Of a stretch of 64,000 nucleotides of DNA, positions 26,555 through 35,880 are shown in pieces (the first letter of the stretch is position 1; every line of letters starts with the position of its first letter). The stretch is from JBAYDV01 sp041672845 (GTDB lineage Bacteria > Bacteroidota > Bacteroidia > Bacteroidales > UBA932). A model generated the notes under the pieces. That model ran no database searches, was not told the DNA's origin, and saw nothing but the letters and a program-made list of their open reading frames with translations. Location: contig JBAYYV010000001.1 of NCBI GenBank assembly GCA_041672845.1, forward strand, positions 248,001 through 312,000, in the 5' to 3' direction. The position numbers and the translations under genes were made by a program.

Positions 26555-26566
26555 TGTCGCTAGACA
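26555..26566. repeat. Dispersed palindromic repeat, copy 3 (TGTCGCTAGACA)
   Basis: Followed by aaaacgtgcatgaattttg, nearly the same flank as copy 1. It sits 33 bp before the next gene's start, so it is in a position to affect that gene's expression. Confidence 0.5.
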
Positions 26567-26598
26567 AAACGTGCATGAATTTTGCATGCGTTTGGAAC

Positions 26599-27846
26599 AT
26601 GAAACTAAAAACAATATTTTTCAATCTAATCTTATTTTTTCTTTTATTTATTAATGGTAGTCAAGTTCTGGCTCAGAGTCAGCCTCAGGATAATATACCT
26701 GATGGTGCTGTACCGATAGAATTTATAGGTAATCATATTTATGTAAAGACTGTGACTGATGGTGTTCCTGGTACTTTAATTTTCGATACAGGTGCTTATA
26801 ATTTAAGTTTGGATAGTTTATATTACCAAAATCATGTTTTTCCTTATTTCGATTTGGTCAAGTATAGGGTAGGTGGTGCTGGTGATGCTATGGTTACTAT
26901 CGATATTATTAGAGATATTGTTCATTTTTCAGTAGCTGATACTTCTTTTATTACTAGATTAGTTCCTATTTATTCTTTAAAACCTTCTCTTGGTGATTAT
27001 GTGGATGGAATGATCGGTCTAAAGTTTTTCTTGAATGAGGTGTTGGAAGTTAATTATGAGAAAGAATATTATAAGACTTATGCTTCTATTTCTGAGAAGT
27101 TTAAAGATTTCGAAGCTGCTAAGAAAAATGGTTGGTCTAAGATTCATCTGATTAAACAAGATAAAAAAATATTAATTCCTGTAGAAGTTTGTGTGAATGA
27201 TTCTATTTATTTTACTAAGAATTTTGTACTGGATTTGGGTTCTGGAAATCAAGTTTCTATTAATAGTCCTATAGCTGTGGAATATGATTTAGTAAATAAT
27301 ATCGAAGATCAATTAGTTTTTTATTCTAATCATGATGGTATAGGTGGCGGTGCTGTTTCTTATACTTTTAATGGGGCAAGTATTAAAATAGGTGACTATA
27401 AAATAAATGATGTGCCTATGTCTTATAGTAAAAATAAGTCTGGTGGTTTAAGTGTAACAGATTGGGCTGGTTTATTAGGTAATGGGATATATAGTAAGTT
27501 TAATATTTGTTTAGATTTTAATAATTTAGATTTATATATTCAACCTAATTCTAGTTTTAAAAAGCCTTATGATAGATATAAATTAGGGTTCGCTCCTTTA
27601 TATAGAAGTCAAACATTGAAGGCTTGGGTAGTTAGAGGTTTATTTAAGGATTCTAATGCTGAAAAGGCTGGTTTACAGATAGATGATAGAATCGTTAAAA
27701 TCAATGGTGAGGATATTATTAAGCTGTCATATAAAGAGGCTAGAGGATATTTCGATGATATAAACCACTTAGATTTAGATATTATTAGAGCAGGAGAACC
27801 TATGAAAATCAGTTTTGATTTAGAACCTATGTTGAAAGTTAAATAA
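26599..27846 (+). CDS. Secreted retropepsin-like aspartyl protease with C-terminal PDZ, paralogue 1
   Basis: A 415-residue protein from ATG 26599; the longer ORF start at 26542 is rejected because the signal peptide begins here (cleavage near VLAQS). Two retropepsin-like lobes are visible: the first has LIFDTGAYN (D-T-G) and the second VLDLGSGNQ. DGMIGLKFF is the usual flap/strand segment. A PDZ domain fills the last ~90 residues (DSNAEKAGLQIDDRIVKING). It is paralogous to proteins at 40391 and 50178. A periplasmic protease or binding role is inferred; the substrate is unknown. Confidence 0.8.
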   Translation: MKLKTIFFNLILFFLLFINGSQVLAQSQPQDNIPDGAVPIEFIGNHIYVKTVTDGVPGTLIFDTGAYNLSLDSLYYQNHVFPYFDLVKYRVGGAGDAMVTIDIIRDIVHFSVADTSFITRLVPIYSLKPSLGDYVDGMIGLKFFLNEVLEVNYEKEYYKTYASISEKFKDFEAAKKNGWSKIHLIKQDKKILIPVEVCVNDSIYFTKNFVLDLGSGNQVSINSPIAVEYDLVNNIEDQLVFYSNHDGIGGGAVSYTFNGASIKIGDYKINDVPMSYSKNKSGGLSVTDWAGLLGNGIYSKFNICLDFNNLDLYIQPNSSFKKPYDRYKLGFAPLYRSQTLKAWVVRGLFKDSNAEKAGLQIDDRIVKINGEDIIKLSYKEARGYFDDINHLDLDIIRAGEPMKISFDLEPMLKVK

Positions 27847-27959
27847 AAAAGAAACCCGAATATTTAGATTGATTCTGTGACCAAGTTAATCCAGTTACAT
27901 TAACAGTGATAGTTTCATCTCCACTATCTGTATAAGACATAACTTCAGTTTTTTTTAAG

Positions 27960-28265
27960 GATAAACTTCTTACTCTGTCATATTCTGTCGTTATGCATAT
28001 TTATCTTTATATTTTATATAATGATAAGTCTAAGTTTGCAGATTGTAAATAGTATCACTACATTCGTTAACTAATTTAAACAGAAAGACTTTGCGGCACA
28101 TATCTAAGTAGTGCTTCCCAAAACTACATACTGAAAGCAAGTTTTTATAAAGCTTGGTGTTGAATATAAACTTATCATTTATCTTTTTGAAGGATAAAAT
28201 AGACAATAATGCTATTTGTCACCAATAAGGCTAAAAAATGAAATCGACATTAAAAATTATATAAA
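27960..28265 (+). promoter_or_regulatory. Repeated promoter-leader sequence upstream of the PD-(D/E)XK gene
   Basis: Contains attctgtcgttatgcat and a -7-like TATCTTTA (28002-28009). A ~150-bp segment follows (tttgcagatt...acattcgttaacta...ttaaacagaaagact...gaatataa) that recurs at 33300-33480 and partly at 36150. The 250-bp leader before the ATG at 28266 holds no ORF. It may be a shared regulatory leader or an insertion repeat. Confidence 0.5.
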
Positions 28266-30119
28266 ATGAAACTTGAAAATATATTAGACAATTTAGGTTC
28301 GTTAGAAAAAAATTCTTTTATAAAAATAATTGATAATCTCATTTCGCAAACTCCAAAAAACTGCAAACAAATTGAGAAAATATTAAGTGTTTCAGATAAA
28401 GGTCTTAAATCAGCAGATAGTCAAAATATTACAAAAATATTTGAACTAATTAATGAGGAATTTACTGAAACTGTTAAAGCGGAGTTTGTAAATATATCTT
28501 CTCAGCTTGATATATTAATTGATATTATTACAAGAGATGGAAACAATATAATGAAAGAAGATTGGTTTTCAAGATTATATGAATTAGAATTAAAGAAAAT
28601 CAAGAAAAAAATTAACGAATTAAAAGCATCTATAAAAAGTGAAAAATCTGAATTATCAGATCAACGAAAACGAGACTATAAAATTTATCAATCTTGTGTA
28701 AAAACAGCTTTTATAAATGACCTTGAAAATAATAGAGAACCTAAAATTACAGATGATGAACTTTCGATTTTATTAACTCTTTCAGATAAGTTAGAATTAT
28801 CTCAAGAAGAGAAAAAGTTACTAACTTATATGGTTGTTCCTGTAAAACAGCTTGATATAAATGAAATAATTAATAATCTTAAACATATAGGAGTAATTTT
28901 TTATTCTAAAAAACATAATAAAATCTATGTTCCTGACGAAATAGTAAGGATATTAAGAAGATTTAGAGGAAAAGAAATAGCTGACAAATATTTACGAAGA
29001 ATATTAAAAGGTTTAAAAGCACCCGAAATAAATCTAATAGCAAAAAAACATAATATTGATAGAAAATTAAGCAACGAAGAAAAGATTAAAGCTATATTAA
29101 AAGACGGAATTACTATTACTTCTATACTTTCATCAGAAGTTCATAAAGAAGGAACAAACCTTTCTGACAAGAAAAAATATCTAAACGAATTTTGGTCAAA
29201 AAAACTTAATATTTCAACTCCGTTAAAAGGAGTTATGTTAGAAGATAAAATTGCTAATTTAATTTTATATTTTAAAAATCTTGATAAAGATGAAAAGGTA
29301 GGAATTTCAAGAGACGGTTACGAAAAAATGTTAATAGAATTGAATGAAACACTTCCTACACTAAATAAACAGGTTAAAGATGTTTTTGAATTACAAGATG
29401 AATTTATACTAAAAAGCGATTTTTTACTGAATTATAATATTAAACCTAGAGATATCCTTGACTTAATTTCGGAAAAAGAAATAAACAATTTTATTACTGA
29501 AAGAAGTATAAAAACAAGAGGAGATAAAATCTTAAATATCTTAGATTATTATAAAGATGCCGAAAATTTATATTTAGAAAACTATGAAAATATAGGTTTT
29601 AGGAAATATTCGGAACTTAAAGAAAACGGTCTTAATATTAAAGAAAGTGAAATAGGAATAAAATTCGAAGATTTAACAAAAACCATATTATTAAAATTGG
29701 GGCTTTTTGTAGATGAAGATTTAAGAAAATCATTAAATACGCAGAAAGATAAAACTGACATTATCGTAAATCTTGGTAATAATGAATTGATAATAATTGA
29801 ATGTAAAACAATTAAGGAAAGTGGTTATAACAAGTTTAGTTCAGTTTCAAGACAATTGAAAGCCTATAATGATTTGGCAAAGAAAAATGATTATAAAGTT
29901 CGTAAGCTTCTATTAATTGCACCTGATTTTAGCGATGAGTTTGTAGAAGACTGTGAGCTTGATGTTGAATTAGATTTATCATTATTAACGGCATCATCAT
30001 TATTAAACATACTTGAGGGATTTAAAAAGTCAACTAAATACAAGGTTTTTCCTTATAAACTTTTTATGCGTGATGTTTTAATTAATGCAGATAGAATAAT
30101 AAAAGCGATAGGAAAATAA
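28266..30119 (+). CDS. Large protein with C-terminal PD-(D/E)XK nuclease domain
   Basis: A 617-residue protein not matched to a named family. The first ~400 residues are lysine-rich and helical (coiled coil ~110-140, then winged-helix-like segments around 165-240), with no ATPase motif. The C-terminal ~150 residues have the restriction-endonuclease-like core: an early glutamate helix GIKFEDLTKTILLKLG, then KTDIIV, IIIECKT (the E-x-K pair), and a downstream Q in SRQLKAYN. This fits Mrr-like or DUF-type nucleases that often act in phage or plasmid defence. It is isolated, without a methylase, between repeat-rich gaps. DNA cleavage is inferred, not shown. Confidence 0.6.
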   Translation: MKLENILDNLGSLEKNSFIKIIDNLISQTPKNCKQIEKILSVSDKGLKSADSQNITKIFELINEEFTETVKAEFVNISSQLDILIDIITRDGNNIMKEDWFSRLYELELKKIKKKINELKASIKSEKSELSDQRKRDYKIYQSCVKTAFINDLENNREPKITDDELSILLTLSDKLELSQEEKKLLTYMVVPVKQLDINEIINNLKHIGVIFYSKKHNKIYVPDEIVRILRRFRGKEIADKYLRRILKGLKAPEINLIAKKHNIDRKLSNEEKIKAILKDGITITSILSSEVHKEGTNLSDKKKYLNEFWSKKLNISTPLKGVMLEDKIANLILYFKNLDKDEKVGISRDGYEKMLIELNETLPTLNKQVKDVFELQDEFILKSDFLLNYNIKPRDILDLISEKEINNFITERSIKTRGDKILNILDYYKDAENLYLENYENIGFRKYSELKENGLNIKESEIGIKFEDLTKTILLKLGLFVDEDLRKSLNTQKDKTDIIVNLGNNELIIIECKTIKESGYNKFSSVSRQLKAYNDLAKKNDYKVRKLLLIAPDFSDEFVEDCELDVELDLSLLTASSLLNILEGFKKSTKYKVFPYKLFMRDVLINADRIIKAIGK

Positions 30120-30413
30120 AAGTCCAGTTAGTGTAATTATCTGATAAACTTATGTTTTAGGATTAATCATATAAGTGTTCAAGTTTGTTCCATAATCCTT
30201 TTAATTAGCTATTATCATGGTCGTCAGACAATTTTTAGAATTCATCTGGAATATTACCTAATATATTTTATCTTTACATTATGTGATTATCTGAATCTTA
30301 CAAATGTTTTCCTGTCGAATCGACTTGCTGTCAAATATTAAGAAGTATTCGAGAGAAATAGGATGCTATTTGTAAAAAGTGTGGATCACTATTAAAAAAA
30401 ATGGAGATATATT
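30120..30413 (+). other. Repeat-containing gap before mrp
   Basis: Holds a variant of the dispersed repeat (GGTCGTCAGACA at 30219-30230) in the context attatcatggtcgtcagacaa shared with 33265, and a TATCTTTA-like element near 30269. No ORF of note. Confidence 0.4.
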
Positions 30414-31250
30414 ATGATAACAAAAGAACAACAAGAACAGTTTGAACTTGAAAATAAAAGAATTGCTGATAATATTAGTCAGATCAAGCATCGTATTGTA
30501 GTTTTCAGTGGTAAAGGTGGTGTTGGTAAAACCACAGTAAGTGTAAATCTTTCTTACGGCTTACATGTACATGGTTTTAAAACCGGAATTCTGGATGCTG
30601 ATATTACAGGGCCTAACGTTCCTAAAATGATGGGGATTAAAGGAGAAGTACATACAAAGGATGACAAAATTATACCACAAGATAGCCGTGGTGTTAAAGT
30701 TATTTCTATGGCAAATTTATTGCCGCCAGACAAAGCAGTAGTTTGGCGTGGACCAATGCGTTCTAAAATGATTAATGAATTTTTAGGGAATGTTAACTGG
30801 GGTGATTTAGATTTTATTGTAGCAGATTTACCTCCAGGGACCGGAGACGAAAGTCTTACTATAGCTCAAAGCATGAAGCCTGATATGGCAATTATCGTTA
30901 CTACTCCTCAGGAAGTATCGTTAATAGATTCTGCTAGAGCCATAAATATGGCAAAAGAAATGAATATCCCTGAAATTGTACTAGTCGAAAATATGTCTGG
31001 ATTAATATGTCCTAATTGTGGACAGAGAATTGATTTATTCGGTTCTGGAGGTGGGAAAAAACAAGCTGAAGAAATGAATATACCTTTTCTAGGAGCAATA
31101 CCTATTAATTTGGAAGCACGAAAACTGGCAGATAACGGGAAATCCATTATTATTGAAAATAAGGAAGCTGATATATCTATAGCAATTTATCAAATTGTAA
31201 CAGAGATAGAAAAAATTTTCAAGAGTCACTTAAATGATAAATCAAATTAA
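30414..31250 (+). CDS. mrp: Mrp/ApbC-type iron-sulfur cluster carrier ATPase
   Basis: A 278-residue P-loop ATPase of the Mrp/NBP35 group that carries and transfers [4Fe-4S] clusters to apoproteins in the cytoplasm. It shows the deviant Walker A GKGGVGKTT near residues 33-41, the switch segment DADITGPNVPKM, IVADLPPGTGDE, and the CxxC pair in CPNCG (~C199, C202) that ligates the bridging cluster. It lacks the N-terminal DUF59 domain found in longer Mrp proteins. Its 3' end overlaps the uracil-DNA glycosylase start by 17 bp. That glycosylase is itself an iron-sulfur enzyme. Confidence 0.9.
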   Translation: MITKEQQEQFELENKRIADNISQIKHRIVVFSGKGGVGKTTVSVNLSYGLHVHGFKTGILDADITGPNVPKMMGIKGEVHTKDDKIIPQDSRGVKVISMANLLPPDKAVVWRGPMRSKMINEFLGNVNWGDLDFIVADLPPGTGDESLTIAQSMKPDMAIIVTTPQEVSLIDSARAINMAKEMNIPEIVLVENMSGLICPNCGQRIDLFGSGGGKKQAEEMNIPFLGAIPINLEARKLADNGKSIIIENKEADISIAIYQIVTEIEKIFKSHLNDKSN

Positions 31251-31830
31251 ACTATTTGAAAAACAAAAATTATTAGACGCCCTTAATTCCCAAATTAGGG
31301 CTTGTGAAAGATGTAGTTTGTCTGTTACTCGAAAACATGCACTTATTGGCGAAGGAAATGTAAATGCTAGCATCATGTTTATTGCTTTATCTCCAGGGAC
31401 TAAAGAAGATACTGAGAATGCAATGTTTATAGGCCCTTCGGGCAAGGTTTTAAATAGGTTGTTTCAAGCTGCTGGCATAGAAAGGGAATCGGTCTATATG
31501 ACTAATTTAGTAAAATGTACATTACCTAAAAATCGTAAACCGAAATCAAACGAAATTGAATTTTGCAGCATCTTTTTGAATGAGGAAATTGAAATTATTA
31601 AACCTCAAATCATAGTCCCTTTAGGTTTTTATGCTACTCGCTCGATTTTAATAAAATATCACGCTGATCCTTCAAGACAGGAAATGAGTTTTAAAAATAT
31701 AAACGGGCAATTATTACATTTAGATGGTATGAAAATATTTCCATTAACACATCCATCTGCACTTCTTTATAATCCGTCTTTTGAACCAAAAACTATAGAG
31801 AATTATATAAAACTAAAATTATTATTCTAA
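31234..31830 (+). CDS. Uracil-DNA glycosylase, family 4-like (Fe-S)
   Basis: A 198-residue base-excision repair enzyme. Four cysteines positioned for a [4Fe-4S] cluster are present: CERC (~24, 27), VKC (~95) and EFC (~111). The active-site region reads ALSPGTKEDTEN...FIGPSGKVLNRLF, close to the family 4 GEAPGxxED pattern but with SPG instead of APG. The C-terminal HPSALLYNP is the catalytic HP(S)-motif. The SPG variation could mean altered substrate range. It overlaps mrp, suggesting co-expression with a cluster carrier. Confidence 0.85.
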   Translation: MINQIKLFEKQKLLDALNSQIRACERCSLSVTRKHALIGEGNVNASIMFIALSPGTKEDTENAMFIGPSGKVLNRLFQAAGIERESVYMTNLVKCTLPKNRKPKSNEIEFCSIFLNEEIEIIKPQIIVPLGFYATRSILIKYHADPSRQEMSFKNINGQLLHLDGMKIFPLTHPSALLYNPSFEPKTIENYIKLKLLF

Positions 31831-31898
31831 TTTAAATAGGTGACGAGGCATAAAACAGAATCTCAGACAGTTAAAGTATTCATTAATAACATAAAAAT

Positions 31899-33251
31899 AT
31901 GAAAAACAGATCTAAGATTATCCTAATCATTACATCTTTTATAGGTGTCGTAGCCATTGTAGGTGGCGTAATTTGGTTCTCTATGTCTAGCGAACAAAGA
32001 AATATGATTTCGTTTATGATGATGAATAGAGAAAGTTATAATAACTATAAAGAATATCAAGTCATCGATCGTAATGATGAAGTATTAGTCCCTACGTCTT
32101 TTAACCCTAGTGTAGCTTCTATTGTTAAGGGAAGTAGTAATTGTAATATATGTGCAATTACAGAAATGGTGAAAAATGAAAATTCAAAAATGCTCAAAAA
32201 GGGCATGGTGCAATCTTTAGGTGTTGATAATTATACTGGATGGCATCTAATTGCTGACGAAGGTGCTGATGAAGGTTCAAATCCTTTTGGCCCTTCTCCT
32301 CTTAGTTATTATACTGCAGGGTTAGCTGCAAATTTACATACGCAGATTCTTAAAGCAGCCCAAGTCAAAGGCGTTGAATTAAATAATGTAAAAGTAGAAG
32401 TGTTAAATAAATTTCGTTGGAATGAAATGCTGTCTCCCGAGGGAGCTGGATTTTTAGATGAAACCAATACGAATATAATTATAGAGAGTAAGGTCTCTGA
32501 AGATATTATTCAAGAAATAAAAACGATGGCTCTTAATTCATGGACTGCCGGGGAAGCGTTGAGAAATGAAACAGTAATTAAACCATCTTTAGTAGTAAAT
32601 GGAGAAAATTGGGAAAATTATAGAGCTACTCCAGGTACCACTCTTTCTGAGGAATCTTTTGTAGATGATATAAAATTAAGTTCTATCACTGATGTACCCA
32701 AAAAACCAGAGTATCTAAAACCTACTATTAAAGGAAATGTATCTGATGGTTTTAGTTTTAAAAGCATGTCAAATTTAGAGTTCGAAATGTTTGCTATATC
32801 TGAGTCTGCAGAGAATAGTGAAAGACCATACTTGAAAAAGATTACTCTTTCTACGCCATCACCGGAAACCTGGGAAATGTATTCAGATGAATTTATGGGA
32901 GAGAATGATAAACCTTTAGCACCTACTTCTTTAGAATACTTTACTGTCGGAACAGCTTTATGTTTAACTTCACAGATGACGTTAGTTAGTACTATGATGG
33001 GGCTGGAGTTTATCGATTATCGTGTAGAAGATCAGATAGATTATAGACAAGAAGCTATAAATTCTACTGAAATGGTGGGTTATACTGATACAGTTCATTC
33101 GTATATTCTAATAGAATCAGATGAATCTAAAGAAAGATTAGAAAGATTCTACAATAAATCTTTATCATTGTGTTTTGCAGGTCAGGGACTAAAAGGTGCC
33201 ACTGATATGAATATTAACTGTTATTTGAATGGAAAACTTATCAATAAATAG
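31899..33251 (+). CDS. Membrane-anchored protein with two OsmC-like domains
   Basis: A 450-residue protein with one N-terminal membrane helix (~7-29), and the rest presumably outside the cytoplasm. Two OsmC-like halves are visible. The first has GPSPLSYYTAGLAANLHTQI; the second has APTSLEYFTVGTALCLTSQM. The peroxidatic cysteine position is lost in the first half (alanine/asparagine) but kept in the second, with a further cysteine in LSLCFAGQG. A CNIC pair near residues 80-83 could bind metal or form a disulphide. Ordinary OsmC proteins are ~140-residue cytoplasmic enzymes, so a membrane-bound tandem form is unusual. Function inferred only. Confidence 0.6.
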   Translation: MKNRSKIILIITSFIGVVAIVGGVIWFSMSSEQRNMISFMMMNRESYNNYKEYQVIDRNDEVLVPTSFNPSVASIVKGSSNCNICAITEMVKNENSKMLKKGMVQSLGVDNYTGWHLIADEGADEGSNPFGPSPLSYYTAGLAANLHTQILKAAQVKGVELNNVKVEVLNKFRWNEMLSPEGAGFLDETNTNIIIESKVSEDIIQEIKTMALNSWTAGEALRNETVIKPSLVVNGENWENYRATPGTTLSEESFVDDIKLSSITDVPKKPEYLKPTIKGNVSDGFSFKSMSNLEFEMFAISESAENSERPYLKKITLSTPSPETWEMYSDEFMGENDKPLAPTSLEYFTVGTALCLTSQMTLVSTMMGLEFIDYRVEDQIDYRQEAINSTEMVGYTDTVHSYILIESDESKERLERFYNKSLSLCFAGQGLKGATDMNINCYLNGKLINK

Positions 33252-33270
33252 TTTAATTGGCTATCAGCAT

Positions 33271-33282
33271 GGTCGTCAGACA
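33271..33282. repeat. Dispersed palindromic repeat, copy 5 (GGTCGTCAGACA)
   Basis: Variant with GGTC as the first arm, in the same flank (atcagcatggtcgtcagacaa) as the copy at 30219. Confidence 0.45.
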
Positions 33283-33294
33283 ACTTTTTCTAAA

Positions 33295-33603
33295 TATATT
33301 TAATATTCTGTCATGTTATGACGTTTTGCATCTTTATCTTCGTTCGAAGTTAATGAAAAATAGAAGTTTGCAGATTATAAATAATGTTATTACATTCGTT
33401 AACTAGTTTAAACAGAAAGACTTTACATATACCGAAAACAATTTTTTATAAAGATTGGCTTTGAATATAAGCCTAATATTATCGATTAGCTAAAACAACA
33501 AGATAGTATAAGTAAGTTAAAGAACTTAACTGACGAAATATTTGAATGATACAAATAAAACTTTTGGTTATTTAATCTTTAGCATCAACTAAAAAAAACA
33601 GAT
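33295..33603 (+). promoter_or_regulatory. Repeated promoter-leader sequence upstream of the PAS histidine kinase
   Basis: Second copy of the leader at 27960: attctgtc...gttatg, TATCTTCG at 33335-33342, then the shared segment (gtttgcagatt, acattcgttaacta, ttaaacagaaagact, gaatataagcc). The kinase ATG is ~260 bp downstream, the same spacing as for the gene at 28266. Confidence 0.5.
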
Positions 33604-34746
33604 ATGAAAACAAAGCCCACATATCAAGAATTGGAAGAGAGAATTAAAAAATTGAAGGAAAGAGAGCAATTTTTTCTTTCAATGATTGAAAATAGCCCAG
33701 CAGCAATATCTATAATTAACCCAGATACAACGATGTCGATGGTAAATAAGGAATATTGTAAATTAAGTGGTTATTCCAAAGATGAAGTTATTGGGATGAG
33801 TTGGACAAGACAAATTACGACCACAGACCTTGAAAAATTTAAAGATTTTTACCTCAAGACTAAGAATAACCATCCCTATGATACCCCATATAAACATGAA
33901 TTTGCATTTTATAAAAAAGATGGTGAATTAAGGCATGCCATAATGCTTGTCGTTAACTTAAGTGATAATAAAAAGATGGCAACATTTGCAGATATTACTG
34001 AGGACAAAAATGTGGAGCTGGCACTTAAAGAAAGTGAAACTAAACTTAGAGAAAGCAATCACACAAAAAATAAGCTTTTTAATATCATAGCCCATGATTT
34101 AAGAAGCCCGTTCAATGCAATACTTGGATTTTCTAACTTATTATTGGAAAATTACACACAATATAACGAAAAAGAAAGGGAGAAGTTTATTAAAGTGATT
34201 AATAATAGTGCAAAACAAGCATTTTGTTTATTAGATAACTTACTTAATTGGGCAAGAACGCAAACAGGTACATTTGTTTTTAATCCTAAAAAACAATCTC
34301 TTGATAAAATACTTAAAGAAGTAAAAAAATTGAATAAGAATAACGCTAAGATGAAAAATATTAAATTGTCTTATAGATTATTAGAAGATATTAATATTTA
34401 CGCCGATTATGATATGATGGAAATAATATTAAGAAATCTAATTTCTAATGCTATTAAATTTACACATAAAAACGGAGAAGTAACAATAAAAACAGAGCAA
34501 GATAAAGATAATGTAATTATTTCTATATCAGATACTGGTGTCGGTATGAGTCAAGAAAAGGTGCAAAAGATATTTGACGTAGGGGGAAAAATATCAACTG
34601 CAGGTACCGAAAATGAAAAAGGAACAGGCTTAGGCTTAATATTATGCAAAGAGTTTGTAGAAAAACACGGTGGTAGAATTTGGGTAGAAAGTGAAATTGA
34701 AAAAGGTAGTAATTTTATTTTTTCAATCCCTAATAATCTTAATTGA
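33604..34746 (+). CDS. Soluble PAS-domain sensor histidine kinase
   Basis: A 380-residue kinase without membrane segments. A short coiled coil (1-20) leads into one PAS domain (~20-140; AAISIINPDTTMSMVNKEYC, FADITEDK). HisKA follows with NIIAHDLRSPFN (H~164), then HATPase motifs NLISNAIKFT, DTGVGMSQ and GTGLGLIL. The kinase core is nearly the same as that of the kinase at 21980, so the two are paralogous. No response regulator or output domain is adjacent. A PAS ligand cannot be predicted. Confidence 0.9.
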   Translation: MKTKPTYQELEERIKKLKEREQFFLSMIENSPAAISIINPDTTMSMVNKEYCKLSGYSKDEVIGMSWTRQITTTDLEKFKDFYLKTKNNHPYDTPYKHEFAFYKKDGELRHAIMLVVNLSDNKKMATFADITEDKNVELALKESETKLRESNHTKNKLFNIIAHDLRSPFNAILGFSNLLLENYTQYNEKEREKFIKVINNSAKQAFCLLDNLLNWARTQTGTFVFNPKKQSLDKILKEVKKLNKNNAKMKNIKLSYRLLEDINIYADYDMMEIILRNLISNAIKFTHKNGEVTIKTEQDKDNVIISISDTGVGMSQEKVQKIFDVGGKISTAGTENEKGTGLGLILCKEFVEKHGGRIWVESEIEKGSNFIFSIPNNLN

Positions 34747-34999
34747 TAGTTTTATTTCAAAACCTGTAAGCGTAGAAACTTTAAAAGAAATAATGAATAA
34801 ACTTCTGACAATAAAATAATAGCCGAAATAGTAGTAAATTCAAGGTATCTAGCCCATTTCGGATTTCCTGTAACTTGACGGTAAAGTACTACGAAGTCGC
34901 TACATGGATTTTAATATTGGTTATTTTGGGAAAAGAGAATAAAACTATCACCAAAGAAAAGAATTATAGTTCATTTAATTAAAATAAACTTATATAATA
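34747..34999 (+). other. Short gap with no gene seen
   Basis: 253 bp of AT-rich sequence between the kinase and the DUF1622 gene. No ORF, hairpin or convincing promoter stands out. Confidence 0.3.
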
Positions 35000-35350
35000 A
35001 TGGAAAATATAAAGATTTATATAGATTATGTTACTAGCATAATAGAAGCTATTGGAGTACTGACCATCTTTATAGGTTTGTTATACTCCTTAATCGTATT
35101 TATAATATCATTATTCAAAAGCACTTTAAATCGATTCGGAAATCTCAGACAAACATTGGGAAAATCAATTCTCTTAGGATTAGAGATTCTTATTGCTGCT
35201 GATATTATAACTACTGTTTCGACCGAACCTTCACTTGAATCTGTTACTGTTTTAGGATTAATAGTTCTAATTCGTACTTTTTTAAGTATGTCGTTACAAG
35301 TAGAACTTGAAGGGAAATTTCCTTGGCAGAAAACTCGACCTGTAAATTGA
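35000..35350 (+). CDS. DUF1622 family membrane protein
   Basis: A 116-residue protein with two to three membrane helices (~17-38, ~53-72 and ~80-98). LGKSILLGLEILIAADIITTV and LIVLIRTFLSMSLQVELEGKFPW are the family's typical segments. The role of DUF1622 is not known. It is complete in length. There is no close operon partner: a 128-bp gap with its own promoter element follows. Confidence 0.85.
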   Translation: MENIKIYIDYVTSIIEAIGVLTIFIGLLYSLIVFIISLFKSTLNRFGNLRQTLGKSILLGLEILIAADIITTVSTEPSLESVTVLGLIVLIRTFLSMSLQVELEGKFPWQKTRPVN

Positions 35351-35403
35351 TAAGGAAGTACTATGAACTCCTAATCAATTTATATCACAAAGAATGAATT
35401 TAA

Positions 35404-35435
35404 TTTGTAATTGGTATTAATGTAAAGTATATTTG
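35404..35435 (+). promoter_or_regulatory. Promoter for the membrane protein-Xre regulator pair
   Basis: TTTG at 35404-35407 and TATATTTG at 35428-35435 are 20 bp apart, matching the Bacteroidota sigma-ABfr pattern (TTTG, 17-23 bp, TAnnTTTG). The start codon at 35479 is 43 bp downstream. Confidence 0.6.
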
Positions 35436-35478
35436 TCCTTTAGAACAATAAGCTTTACAATTATAAAATTCAATAACA

Positions 35479-35880
35479 ATGAATAAAACCCAAAAAGACT
35501 TAAGGTTATTACCCACAAATTTCAAAAAAGTGGCATTCGGAATAATGTTATTAAGTGCTTTGTTTGTGATTCTGTACATATTCAAAATAATAACAATAGA
35601 CAAGGATATGGTTAAGACAATTTCAAAATCAGGTTTTCTAATCTCTTTATTATTATTAGTGATAACTAGAAATAAAATAGAAGATGAACTAACATTGAAG
35701 ATTAGACTAAAAGCCTTTTCTGCTTCATCTATTTATGGAGTAGGAGTTGTAATATTAGAACCATTTATAAACTTACTTTTTGATGGAAGTTTCCTGTCAG
35801 ATATGGGAGTAACAGAACTTCTAATTAGTATGTTTTTCTTTTATTTTATTATGATGTTTATAATGAAAAAGAATAGATAG
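35479..35880 (+). CDS. Small membrane protein paired with an Xre-type regulator
   Basis: A 133-residue protein with four hydrophobic segments (~19-38, ~52-62, ~77-96 and ~110-129). Its stop codon overlaps the start of a 66-residue helix-turn-helix regulator by one base. This gene pair, a four-helix membrane protein followed by a tiny Xre/YozG-like regulator, is common in bacteria, and the membrane protein may sense a signal for the regulator. No family name is recognised. A good promoter lies 43 bp upstream. Confidence 0.65.
   Translation: MNKTQKDLRLLPTNFKKVAFGIMLLSALFVILYIFKIITIDKDMVKTISKSGFLISLLLLVITRNKIEDELTLKIRLKAFSASSIYGVGVVILEPFINLLFDGSFLSDMGVTELLISMFFFYFIMMFIMKKNR

Noticed and set aside
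26542..26598. Longer start for the first PDZ protein
   Set aside because: The extra 19 residues are encoded by a dispersed repeat and would bury the signal peptide.
28266..30119. Toxin-antitoxin or restriction-modification pair
   Set aside because: No second ORF of suitable size or methylase motifs within the flanking gaps.
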